NCBI RefSeq assembly: GCF_023373525.1
Contig: NZ_CP097218.1
Location: 2,542,001-2,606,000, forward strand
Origin: Brachybacterium kimchii
GTDB lineage: Bacteria > Actinomycetota > Actinomycetes > Actinomycetales > Dermabacteraceae
Length of the DNA stretch: 64,000 nt
Direction of reading: 5' to 3'
The notes below the pieces were generated by a model. The model made no database searches and was not told where the DNA came from. It worked only from the letters and a program-made list of their open reading frames with translations. This document shows positions 25,203 through 33,620 of the stretch, one piece after another; position 1 is the first letter of the stretch, and every line of letters begins with the position of its first letter. Both the position numbers and the translations under genes were made by a program.

Positions 25203-26240
25203 TCACAGCTCCCGCATGATCTGGGCCATCCGGTCCATCGACTCGCCCGCCTCGCGCAGGCCCACGCGGTTCAGATGCCCGTGGCAGACGCCGCGGCGCA
25301 CCACGTGCTCGACGTCGACGTCGGCCTGCGCGAGCTGGTCGGCGTAGGCGCGGGAGCTGACCCGCAGGTCGTCGAACTCGTCGGACTCGATGTACGTGCG
25401 GGGAAGGGCCGCGAGGCGCTCGGCGGAGGCGAAGGCGGGGAACACGGTGGCACCGGCCTGCTCGGGGTCCCCGCCCACATAGGCGGCGCGCATGATCTGC
25501 ATCGTCTCCGGCGGGAAGCGCAGCACGGGCGGGGTGACGGCGAGCGCCGCCTCCTCCTCGGCCGTGGGTTCCGGGAGCGAGGCGTGGGCGACGGGGTACA
25601 TGAGCAGGGAGGCGGCGAGCGGGATGCCCTCCTCGGTGAGGCGCAGGGACGCGGCGGCCGCGAGGTTGCCGCCCGCGCTCGCACCGCCCAGGGCGATCCT
25701 CAGCGGGTCGGCGCCGAGCTCGTCGGCGCTCTCGCGGGCCCAGTGCACCACGGCGCACACGTCGTCGCCGGGCACGGGGGCATGCACCCCGCCCCGCGAT
25801 CCGCCGACGCTGCGCGCGGGGTTCCCGCCCAGCTCCGGGGGCTCGTCGCACAGGCGGTAGTCGACGGACACCACGACGGCGTCGGCCCTGCCGGCGACGC
25901 CGCGCGCGACCTGATCGGCCTCGGGCATCTCGAGGTCGCCGTGCATGAAGGCCCCGCCGTGGCACCACACCAGCAGCGGGCGCGCCGAGAACGACGGCCC
26001 CTGCGGGGTGTAGACGCGCACCGGCACGGGACCGTGCGGTCCCGGGACCTCACGATCGAGCGTCCCGACCGCCCATTCCTCCGCCTCGCCGTAGGGGGCG
26101 TCCCAGGCGGTGCGGACCTCCTCGTCCACCTCCTCCCAGCCGGCCGCGTCGCCGAGGTCGCGCATGCGCCGTGCCATCTCTCCGTGAGGAGACTGGATGG
26201 ACGCCGGGGAGGGGGTCTCGGACGGTAGGTCGGCGGGCAT
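25203..26240 (-). CDS. alpha/beta hydrolase fold-3 esterase (HSL family)
   Basis: 345 residues of the hormone-sensitive-lipase-like carboxylesterases. The oxyanion motif is HGGAF near residue 90, the nucleophile Ser is in GASAGG near 170, the Asp is expected in the ESDEFDDLR region and the His in CHGHLN near the C-terminus. There is no signal peptide. It is the second of two hydrolase genes reading away from the rhamnose transporter genes, so removal of acetyl or other ester groups from imported plant oligosaccharides is plausible but not shown. Confidence 0.85.
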   Translation of the reverse strand: MPADLPSETPSPASIQSPHGEMARRMRDLGDAAGWEEVDEEVRTAWDAPYGEAEEWAVGTLDREVPGPHGPVPVRVYTPQGPSFSARPLLVWCHGGAFMHGDLEMPEADQVARGVAGRADAVVVSVDYRLCDEPPELGGNPARSVGGSRGGVHAPVPGDDVCAVVHWARESADELGADPLRIALGGASAGGNLAAAASLRLTEEGIPLAASLLMYPVAHASLPEPTAEEEAALAVTPPVLRFPPETMQIMRAAYVGGDPEQAGATVFPAFASAERLAALPRTYIESDEFDDLRVSSRAYADQLAQADVDVEHVVRRGVCHGHLNRVGLREAGESMDRMAQIMREL

Positions 26241-26378
26241 CAGTGCTCCGATCGGTCGGGAGGAAGCGCTCGCGCAGGCCGACGGACGGGCACCGCTGCG
26301 AAGCCTGGAGGAGCTTCGATCCTTTCACATCGAGGACTCCGCACGGGGGCGGCGGCGAGGCTGCGGACGGTGCGGGGA

Positions 26379-27308
26379 TCAGCCCAGCGCGTCCAGGAGG
26401 AGATCGACGGACTCCTCCCCCACGAGGCGATGACCTGCATCGGTGGTCACGAGCCGAGCTCCGCTGCCGGCGTCGCGGGATCGCTCCCGGTGCTGCTCGA
26501 GCCGCGCGAACGAGGCCCGGGCGGCGGCGATCGGGAACAGCGGGTCCGCCTCCCCCGCTTCGAGGATCAGCGCCCGCGGCGCGACGAGCGCGGCGATCTC
26601 CGCCATCTCCAAGGCAGGCAGCAGGCCCGGCACGACATTGCAGGGGCAGTGCGGGATCGCGGCGATGCTCGAGGCGAAGGATGAGAAGAAGTTCGCGACC
26701 AGGGCCGCGGGGATGCGGAGGTCGAGCGCCGCGAGGAGCAGCGCGACGGCACCCCCGCCGGAGCCGCCGACGACCCCGACCCGGTCCGGGTCGACGCCGG
26801 GCTGCGCCCGCAGGGCCGAGACCGCGGCCGAGGCGTCCGCGACCCGTGCACCGAGCACGGGGCTGCCGTGCAGGAGATGCCGGGCGGCGTCGACCGCGCA
26901 GCTGCTCTCGGCGGGGCCATACGGCGCGGCGCCCGGCGCGGGCGGCGTGCGCCGCTGTCCGAAGGAGATCATCTCCGGCACGAGCACCGTGACGCCCCGG
27001 TCGACGAGACGCCGGGCGATCGCCCCGTGGTACCCGTCGCCCTCGCCGACGAGCGCGTGCATCCCCGCCCCGTGTCCGGGGACGAGCACGACGGCAGCTC
27101 CGCTCCCGCGCCCGGGCGCGGGGCGAAGCAGGAGCGCGGGGAACGGGTCCCTGCCCTCGGGGGCCACCTGCACGGCCGCGGATTCGCCGGGAACCAGGCC
27201 CGCCGCGGGGGCGAGCGCGCCCGGGCGATCGCAGCCGAGCAGGGCGCGGAGACGGGCGCGCGCGGCCTCGTCCGGATCCGAGGGCGGTGCCTGCGTCGTC
27301 TGCGTCAT
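26379..27308 (-). CDS. alpha/beta hydrolase (dienelactone hydrolase/acetyl esterase-like)
   Basis: 309 residues. Nucleophile Ser in GVVGGSGGGA near residue 175, Asp in EAGEADPLFP near 250 and His in TTDAGHRLV near 295 form a triad in the right order. GHGAGMH near residue 82 may provide the oxyanion hole. ATG at 27308 is preferred; an ATG at 27380 in the same frame would overlap the promoter of the divergent MFS gene. It shares a 200-base divergent region, with a LacI-type operator, with the rhamnose operon, which points to co-regulation. Confidence 0.75.
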   Translation of the reverse strand: MTQTTQAPPSDPDEAARARLRALLGCDRPGALAPAAGLVPGESAAVQVAPEGRDPFPALLLRPAPGRGSGAAVVLVPGHGAGMHALVGEGDGYHGAIARRLVDRGVTVLVPEMISFGQRRTPPAPGAAPYGPAESSCAVDAARHLLHGSPVLGARVADASAAVSALRAQPGVDPDRVGVVGGSGGGAVALLLAALDLRIPAALVANFFSSFASSIAAIPHCPCNVVPGLLPALEMAEIAALVAPRALILEAGEADPLFPIAAARASFARLEQHRERSRDAGSGARLVTTDAGHRLVGEESVDLLLDALG

Positions 27309-27384
27309 CACCGCCCCATCTTCCCGCCGCCGGCCCTCCGTGGGGCAGCCGCGGGGCCGAAGCGTGCGGACCGGCCGCACCCGC

Positions 27385-27414
27385 TTGACGAATGAATCGT
27401 TTCAGATCTACGGT
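27385..27414 (+). promoter_or_regulatory. rhamnose operon promoter with LacI-type operator in the spacer
   Basis: TTGACG at 27385-27390 and TACGGT at 27409-27414 are separated by 18 bases. TGAATCGTTTCA at 27393-27404, with ten of twelve palindromic positions around a central CG, lies wholly inside the spacer. A repressor bound there would block RNA polymerase directly. It serves the MFS gene at 27515 and may also affect the divergent hydrolases. Confidence 0.6.
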
Positions 27415-27514
27415 GTGCATCGCCGGCCCACCATGGCCCCGCCCGCAGCACGGAGATCGCGCCGCGGACCGCACCCTCGACCGGCCCCGCAGCACGACGA
27501 AGGAGTCAGCGCTC

Positions 27515-28855
27515 ATGCCCATCGGCCGACCCAAGCCACTGACCGGCTGGAAGGCGACCGCGGCCGTCTCGATGTCCAACTACATCGACTCCGGCTCGAT
27601 CATCGCGATCGCCACGTCCCTGGGGTTCTGGGGAGCCGCCTACTTCCCGGACGACAGCGGCCGCATCGCCGGACTGCTCGCCGCGTTCAGCTCGAACGCC
27701 TTCGGCGCCGCCGTCGGCGCGCTCATCGGCGGCCCGCTCTGCGACAAGTACGGCCGCAAGTTCATCTACACCTACGACCTGCTGCTGTACGCGGTCGGCG
27801 GCCTGATCGCGACGTTCGCGATGAACCTGCCGATGCTCTTCGTCGGCTTCATCGTCATCGGCCTCGCGGTGGGCGCATCGGTGCCCGCAGGCTGGACGTA
27901 CATCGCGGAGTCCGCGCCCACGCACCAGCGCGGGCGCCACATCGGCGCCACCCAGCTCGCGTGGTCCGTCGGCCCGTTCATCGGCTTCGGCCTCGCCGCA
28001 CTGCTCTCGCCCCTGGGTCTGGTGGGCAGTCGGATCATCTTCGCGCACCTCGTGGTGATCGCCCTGGTCACCTGGTACATCCGACAGGGCCTCTACGAAT
28101 CCGAGGCGTGGCAGAAGTCCAAGGGCGGACAGCAGGCCAAGGCCCCGTCGATCTGGACCTCCCTGCGCGGCCTGTTCAGCCGCAAGGCCAACATCACGGC
28201 CCTGCTGTTCCTGGTGGCGATCTACACCTTCTGGAACCAGGCGGCGAGCCAGAACGGGATCTTCCTGCCCACGATCCTCTCCTCGATGGGCTTCGGGACG
28301 CTCGCCTCAGACCTCTTCTCGATGCTCACCTGGGCGTTCGTCATCATCGGCACGATCGTGTTCATGGTGTTCGTCGACAAGGTGTCCTACCGCTGGTTCT
28401 TCCTCGTCGGCGGGGCGATGGCCGTGGTCTCGTGGGTCGTCCTCGTCTTCGGCCCGTCCACCGCGGCGGCCACCGCCTTCGGCTACGCGATCCTGTGGGG
28501 GCTCTCCTCCGGCCCGTCGGCCCAGGCCTTCTACTCGGTGTGGTCCCCCGAGCTGTTCGCGACGCCGTACCGCGCCGGGGCCCAGGGACTGGTCTTCTTC
28601 ACCGTCCGCGTCGCCTCGGGGATCATCTCGCTGGTCTTCCCCGTGATCCTGATGGGTGCGAACGGTCTGCTCATCGACGGGCTGATCCTCATCGCCTTCC
28701 TGCTCGCCTCGACGCTGATCGGCACGATCTTCGCCCCGCGCACCCAGGGCAAGGAGCTGCGCGAGATCGAGATCGAGCGCTACGGCGAGGTCGTCTCGGC
28801 CGGGCTGCTCGATGCCGAGGCGGGACGTCCCCGGGCCGACGACGAGGGGCGCTGA
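27515..28855 (+). CDS. MFS transporter, first gene of the rhamnose operon
   Basis: 446 residues with about twelve membrane segments. CDKYGRKF after the second segment is the MFS loop 2-3 signature. The ATG follows GAAGGAG. It leads a run with a second transporter, rhamnose isomerase, aldolase/dehydrogenase and rhamnulokinase, so uptake of L-rhamnose or a rhamnose-containing compound is likely. It has the same length as the next gene and resembles it in the first segment (SNYIDSGSII against ASYIDAAAIV), suggesting an old tandem duplication. Confidence 0.8.
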   Translation: MPIGRPKPLTGWKATAAVSMSNYIDSGSIIAIATSLGFWGAAYFPDDSGRIAGLLAAFSSNAFGAAVGALIGGPLCDKYGRKFIYTYDLLLYAVGGLIATFAMNLPMLFVGFIVIGLAVGASVPAGWTYIAESAPTHQRGRHIGATQLAWSVGPFIGFGLAALLSPLGLVGSRIIFAHLVVIALVTWYIRQGLYESEAWQKSKGGQQAKAPSIWTSLRGLFSRKANITALLFLVAIYTFWNQAASQNGIFLPTILSSMGFGTLASDLFSMLTWAFVIIGTIVFMVFVDKVSYRWFFLVGGAMAVVSWVVLVFGPSTAAATAFGYAILWGLSSGPSAQAFYSVWSPELFATPYRAGAQGLVFFTVRVASGIISLVFPVILMGANGLLIDGLILIAFLLASTLIGTIFAPRTQGKELREIEIERYGEVVSAGLLDAEAGRPRADDEGR

Positions 28856-28898
28856 CGATGCTCCACCACGACCTCCGCCCGATCCCGGGAGCCCGGTC

Positions 28899-30239
28899 AT
28901 GAACGTCGACGCCGCTCCCGAGCGCGCTCCCCGCCCGTGGCACGTCGCGATCGTCTGCGGCATGGCCTCCTACATCGACGCCGCCGCGATCGTGAGCTCC
29001 GGGATCGCCCTGGTGATCTACCAGCAGGCGATCGGTCTGACGAACGGCCAGGTGGGGATCCTCTCCGGTCTGCTCACCTTCTGCATCGCGATCGGCGCGA
29101 TCACGGGCGGTCGACTGGGCGACCGGCTCGGCCGACGGCACGTCTTCATCGCCACGATGGCGATGGTGGTCCTCGGGGCCGTGCTCCTCGTCCTCGCGGG
29201 CACCTTCACCAGCCTGCTGCTGGGGACCGTGCTCGTGGGGCTCGGCACCGGCGCCGACCTGCCCGTCTCGCTCGCCACGATCTCCGAGGCCGCGACCGAC
29301 GCGAACCGTGGGAAGCTGCTCGGCTTCTCCCAGGTCCTGTGGACCGCGGGCATCCTGGGGACGACGGCCACCTCCGCGGTGGTGGGAGGAATGGGGCACC
29401 TGGGCGGGCAGATCATGTTCGCCATGATCGGGGTGATCGCGCTCGTGGTCCTCGCGCTGCGGCTGACGATCCCGGAGTCCCGCTCGTGGCAGGACGCCCA
29501 CGCCGAGCGCCTCGCCGGGGCCGACACCGTCCGCGCCCGGCGCACCGGCCTGAGGGACCTGCTGACCGAGCGCCTCTATCTCGTGCCCTTCGCCGCGATC
29601 CTGGTGTTCTACTCGCTCACCAACATCGGCGCGAACACGGGCGGGCAGTTCGGCACCTGGATCGCGGTGAACGTCGTGGGTGTCTCGGTGCAGCTGAACT
29701 CCCTGATCAGCCTGGTGCTGTTCCCCGCCGGGTTCCTCTGGGCGTTCCTGTTCATGCGGATCGTGGACACGCCGCACCGCATGACCTGGTTCCTGGTCGG
29801 CGCCGTGGCGCTGGTGGTCTCCTACCTGCTGCCCGCCGTGCTGGGCTTCTCCCTGCCGGTCTGGATCATCATGCAGATCGTCAACGGCTTCGGCGGCGGC
29901 TTCGCCTTCGAGGCCATCATGAAGGTCTGGTCCCAGGAGTCCTTCCCCACGCTCATGCGCTCGAGCGCACAGGGCACCACGATCGCCGTGGCGCGCGTGA
30001 TCGCGGCCGTCGCCGGCATCCTCACCCCGTCCCTGCTGTACGCGAACCCTCGCGCCTTCTACGCGGGGATCGCCGTGGTGGTGCTGATCGGCGTGGTCGT
30101 CGGCCACCTCGTGTTCCGATCCCGCCGCGCGAACCTCTTCGACGTCGAGGCGAAGGACCTCGGCGAGGCGCAGGAGGAGCTGATGGAGCAGGGGCTCCGC
30201 GCCGCCGCGCCGGCCGGCCGCAGTTCCGGACCGCCCTGA
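28899..30239 (+). CDS. MFS transporter, second of a tandem pair
   Basis: 446 residues with about twelve membrane segments and the loop signature GDRLGRRHV. It begins 43 bases after the first transporter of the pair, with which it shares the start of the first segment and total length. Both probably import sugars of the same operon; a division of labour between the monosaccharide and a glycoside is possible. The end of the gene carries a hydrophilic Ala/Gln-rich tail. Confidence 0.8.
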   Translation: MNVDAAPERAPRPWHVAIVCGMASYIDAAAIVSSGIALVIYQQAIGLTNGQVGILSGLLTFCIAIGAITGGRLGDRLGRRHVFIATMAMVVLGAVLLVLAGTFTSLLLGTVLVGLGTGADLPVSLATISEAATDANRGKLLGFSQVLWTAGILGTTATSAVVGGMGHLGGQIMFAMIGVIALVVLALRLTIPESRSWQDAHAERLAGADTVRARRTGLRDLLTERLYLVPFAAILVFYSLTNIGANTGGQFGTWIAVNVVGVSVQLNSLISLVLFPAGFLWAFLFMRIVDTPHRMTWFLVGAVALVVSYLLPAVLGFSLPVWIIMQIVNGFGGGFAFEAIMKVWSQESFPTLMRSSAQGTTIAVARVIAAVAGILTPSLLYANPRAFYAGIAVVVLIGVVVGHLVFRSRRANLFDVEAKDLGEAQEELMEQGLRAAAPAGRSSGPP

Positions 30240-30340
30240 TCACGGCTCCGCCCCCGTCGTCCCGATCCCCGATCCCGACCCACCCGCTCGATCCACCCGT
30301 TCACCCCGCCCGACCACCCCACCCGCGAAGGAGACACCCC

Positions 30341-31519
30341 ATGCCGCAGCTGACCGCCCTCCCCGACCCGATCGCCCGCGACCTCGCCGACTTCTCGATC
30401 GAGGTGCCCAGCTGGGGTTACGGGAACTCCGGCACCCGCTTCAAGGTGTTCACGACGCCCGGCACCCCGCGCGACCCGTACGAGAAGATCGCCGACGCCG
30501 CCCAGACGCACGCCTTCACCGGCTCCGCCCCGCGGGTCTCCCTGCACTACCCCTGGGACCGGGTCGAGGACTTCGGGACGCTGGCCGACTACGCCCGTGA
30601 GCAGGGCGTCGAGATCGGCATGATCAACTCCAACACCTTCCAGGACGACACCTATAAGTTCGGCTCCCTCACCCACGGCGACAAGGCCGTGCGCCGCCAG
30701 GCGATCGACCACCACCTCGAGTGCATCGACGTCATGCGGGCGACGGGCTCGAAGGAGCTGAAGATCTGGCTGGCCGACGGCACGAACTACGCCGGCCAGG
30801 ACTCGATCCGGGAGCGCCAGGACCGCCTCGCCGAGTCCCTGAGCGAGGTCTACGGTGGCCTCGCGGACGACGAGCGGCTCGTGCTCGAATACAAGTTCTT
30901 CGAGCCGGCGTTCTACCACACGGACGTCCCGGACTGGGGCACGAGCCTGCTGCACTGCCTCGCCCTCGGCGAGAAGGCGATGGTCGTGCTCGACACCGGA
31001 CACCACGCGCCCGGCACCAACATCGAGTTCATCGTCGCCCAGCTCCTGCGCCAGCAGCGCCTGGGCGCCTTCGACTTCAACTCCCGCAACTACGCGGACG
31101 ACGACCTCATCGTGGGCGCCGCCGACCCGTTCCAGCTCGTGCGGATCCTCTTCGAGATCGTCCAGCAGGACGCCCACCGGCCGGAGTCGGGCGTGAACTT
31201 CATGCTCGACCAGTGCCACAACCTGGAGTCGAAGATCCAGGGCCAGATCCGCTCCGTGATGAACGTGCAGGAGGCCCTGGCCAAGGCGCTGCTCGTGGAC
31301 CGCGAGGCCCTCGCCGACGCCCAGCGCCGCAACGACGTGCTCGAGGCGAACGGCATCCTCATGGACGCCTTCTGGACCGACGTCCGCCCGGCGCTCGCGA
31401 CCTTCCGCGAGGAGCGCGGCCTGCCCGCCGACCCCTTCGCGGCGTTCCGCGCGAGCGGCTACGAGGAGAAGGTCGCCGCCGAGCGCGTGGGCGGCGACCA
31501 GATGGGCTGGGGCGCCTGA
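30341..31519 (+). CDS. rhaI: L-rhamnose isomerase
   Basis: 392 residues. It resembles the RhaI type of L-rhamnose isomerase (Pseudomonas stutzeri and actinobacterial forms) rather than the longer enterobacterial RhaA. The barrel motifs include VSLHYPWD near residue 70, IGMINSNTFQDD near 90, WLADGTNYAGQD near 145 and VLDTGHHAPGTNIEF near 220, with the acids and histidines for two divalent metals. It converts L-rhamnose to L-rhamnulose in the cytosol. GAAGGAG precedes the ATG. The aldolase and kinase genes follow directly. Confidence 0.9.
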   Translation: MPQLTALPDPIARDLADFSIEVPSWGYGNSGTRFKVFTTPGTPRDPYEKIADAAQTHAFTGSAPRVSLHYPWDRVEDFGTLADYAREQGVEIGMINSNTFQDDTYKFGSLTHGDKAVRRQAIDHHLECIDVMRATGSKELKIWLADGTNYAGQDSIRERQDRLAESLSEVYGGLADDERLVLEYKFFEPAFYHTDVPDWGTSLLHCLALGEKAMVVLDTGHHAPGTNIEFIVAQLLRQQRLGAFDFNSRNYADDDLIVGAADPFQLVRILFEIVQQDAHRPESGVNFMLDQCHNLESKIQGQIRSVMNVQEALAKALLVDREALADAQRRNDVLEANGILMDAFWTDVRPALATFREERGLPADPFAAFRASGYEEKVAAERVGGDQMGWGA

Positions 31520-31577
31520 CCCCTCGCCCGTCGGCCGGACCCGATCTCCCCTCCGCATCCTCGACAGGAGAATCTTC

Positions 31578-33620
31578 ATGACCACTGCTCGCGAGACCAT
31601 CGACGCGCTCCTGGAGCGCTCCCACCAGCTGGGCGCGGACCCGCGCACCACGAACTTCGCCGGCGGCAACACGTCGGCCAAGGGCACCGACACCGATCCC
31701 GTGACCGGCCAGGACGTCGACCTGCTGTGGGTCAAGGGCTCCGGCGGCGACCTCGGCACCCTGCAGGAGAAGGGCCTGGCGGTGCTGCGCCTGGACCGCG
31801 TGCGCGCGCTGCGCGACGTCTACCCCGGCGTGGAGCGCGAGGACGAGATGGTCGCAGCGTTCGACCACTGCCTGTTCGGGAAGGGCGGCGCCGCGCCCAG
31901 CATCGACACCGCGATGCACGCCCTCGTCGATGCCGCCCACGTGGACCACCTCCATCCCGACGCGGGCATCGCGATCGCGACCGCTGCGGACGGCGAGCGC
32001 CTGACCCGCGAGATCTTCGGCGACGCCGTGGTGTGGGTGCCGTGGCGGCGGCCCGGCTTCCAGCTGGGCCTCGACATCGCGGCCATCAAGGAGGCGAACC
32101 CGCAGGCCATCGGCTGCATCCTGGGCGGCCACGGCATCACCGCCTGGGGCGAGAGCTCGCAGGAGGCCCAGCAGAACTCCGAGCGGATCATCCGCGAGGC
32201 CCAGGCATATCTCGACGAGCGCGGCACCGCCGATCCCTTCGGCGCGCACGACGCGGCCCGCGAGGCGCTGCCCGAGGACGAGCGCCGCGCGAAGGCCTCG
32301 GCGCTGTTCCCGGTGATCCGCGGGCTCGCCTCGACCGATGCGCCGATGATCGGGCACTGGACCGACACCGAGGACGTCCACGAGCTCCTCGCCGGGGAGA
32401 AGCTCGCGGCCCTCGCCGAGCTCGGCACGTCGTGCCCCGATCACTTCCTGCGCACGAAGGTGAAGCCGCTGGTCCTCGATCTCCCGTCGGACGCCTCGAC
32501 CGAGGAGCAGGTGGCGCGCCTGCACGAGCTGCACGAGGCCTACCGCGGGGACTACGCCGCCTACTACGCGCGCCACGCCTCGCAGGACTCCCCCGCCATG
32601 CGCGGCGCGGATCCGGCGATCGTGCTGGTCCCGGGCGTGGGCATGTTCTCCTTCGGGGCCGACGCGCAGACCGCACGGGTGGCCGGCGAGTTCTACGTCA
32701 ACGCGATCCGGGTGATGCGCGGGGCCGAGTCCGTCTCCACCTACGCGCCGATCGACGAGGCGGAGAAGTTCCGCATCGAGTACTGGGCGCTCGAGGAGGC
32801 GAAGCTGCAGCGCCGCCCGAAGCCCAAGCCGCTCGCGACCCGCGTCGCGCTCGTGACCGGCGCCGGATCCGGGATCGGGAAGGCGACCGCCGAGCGGCTC
32901 GTCGCCGAGGGCGCGTGCGTGGTCATCGCCGACCTGAACCTGGAGAACGCCCAGGCGGTCGCCGAGGAGCTCGGCGGTCCGGACCGCGCCGTGGCCCTGC
33001 GGGCGGACGTGTCGGACGAGGCGTCCGTGGTGCAGATGGTGGCCGACGCGGTGCTCCCCTTCGGCGGCATCGACCTGATCGTCAACAACGCCGGGCTCTC
33101 CCTCTCCAAGCCGCTGCTCGAGACGACGGCGAAGGACTGGGACCTCCAGCACGACGTGATGGCGCGCGGCAGCTTCCTGGTCTCCCGCGAGGCGGCCCGG
33201 GTGATGATCGAGCAGGCCATGGGCGGGGACATCATCTACATCTCCTCGAAGAACTCGGTGTTCGCGGGGCCCAACAACATCGCCTACTCGGCGACCAAGG
33301 CCGATCAGGCCCACCAGGTGCGGCTGCTCGCGGCCGAGCTCGGCGGCCACCAGATCCGCGTCAACGGCATCAACCCCGACGGGGTGGTGCGCGGCTCGGG
33401 GATCTTCGCGGGCGGCTGGGGTGCGAGCCGCGCCAAGGTCTACGGGGTCAAGGAGGAGGAGCTGGGCGAGTTCTACGCCCAGCGCACCCTGCTCAAGCGC
33501 GAAGTGCTCCCCGCGAACGTCGCGAACGCCGTGTTCGCGCTGACCGCGGGCGACCTCTCCCACACCACCGGTCTGCACATCCCCGTCGACGCCGGGGTCG
33601 CGGCCGCGTTCCTGCGATGA
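31578..33620 (+). CDS. bifunctional rhamnulose-1-phosphate aldolase/short-chain dehydrogenase
   Basis: 680 residues, the size of the RhaEW-type fusion. The N-terminal part (about 1-400) is a class II aldolase domain with zinc-site histidines in HVDHLHPD near residue 120. The C-terminal part is a short-chain dehydrogenase with TGAGSGIG at 427-434 and the catalytic Tyr570/Lys574 pair (YSATK). The first domain should split L-rhamnulose 1-phosphate into dihydroxyacetone phosphate and L-lactaldehyde; the second should oxidise the lactaldehyde to lactate. AGGAG precedes the ATG. The stop overlaps the rhamnulokinase start. Confidence 0.9.
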   Translation: MTTARETIDALLERSHQLGADPRTTNFAGGNTSAKGTDTDPVTGQDVDLLWVKGSGGDLGTLQEKGLAVLRLDRVRALRDVYPGVEREDEMVAAFDHCLFGKGGAAPSIDTAMHALVDAAHVDHLHPDAGIAIATAADGERLTREIFGDAVVWVPWRRPGFQLGLDIAAIKEANPQAIGCILGGHGITAWGESSQEAQQNSERIIREAQAYLDERGTADPFGAHDAAREALPEDERRAKASALFPVIRGLASTDAPMIGHWTDTEDVHELLAGEKLAALAELGTSCPDHFLRTKVKPLVLDLPSDASTEEQVARLHELHEAYRGDYAAYYARHASQDSPAMRGADPAIVLVPGVGMFSFGADAQTARVAGEFYVNAIRVMRGAESVSTYAPIDEAEKFRIEYWALEEAKLQRRPKPKPLATRVALVTGAGSGIGKATAERLVAEGACVVIADLNLENAQAVAEELGGPDRAVALRADVSDEASVVQMVADAVLPFGGIDLIVNNAGLSLSKPLLETTAKDWDLQHDVMARGSFLVSREAARVMIEQAMGGDIIYISSKNSVFAGPNNIAYSATKADQAHQVRLLAAELGGHQIRVNGINPDGVVRGSGIFAGGWGASRAKVYGVKEEELGEFYAQRTLLKREVLPANVANAVFALTAGDLSHTTGLHIPVDAGVAAAFLR

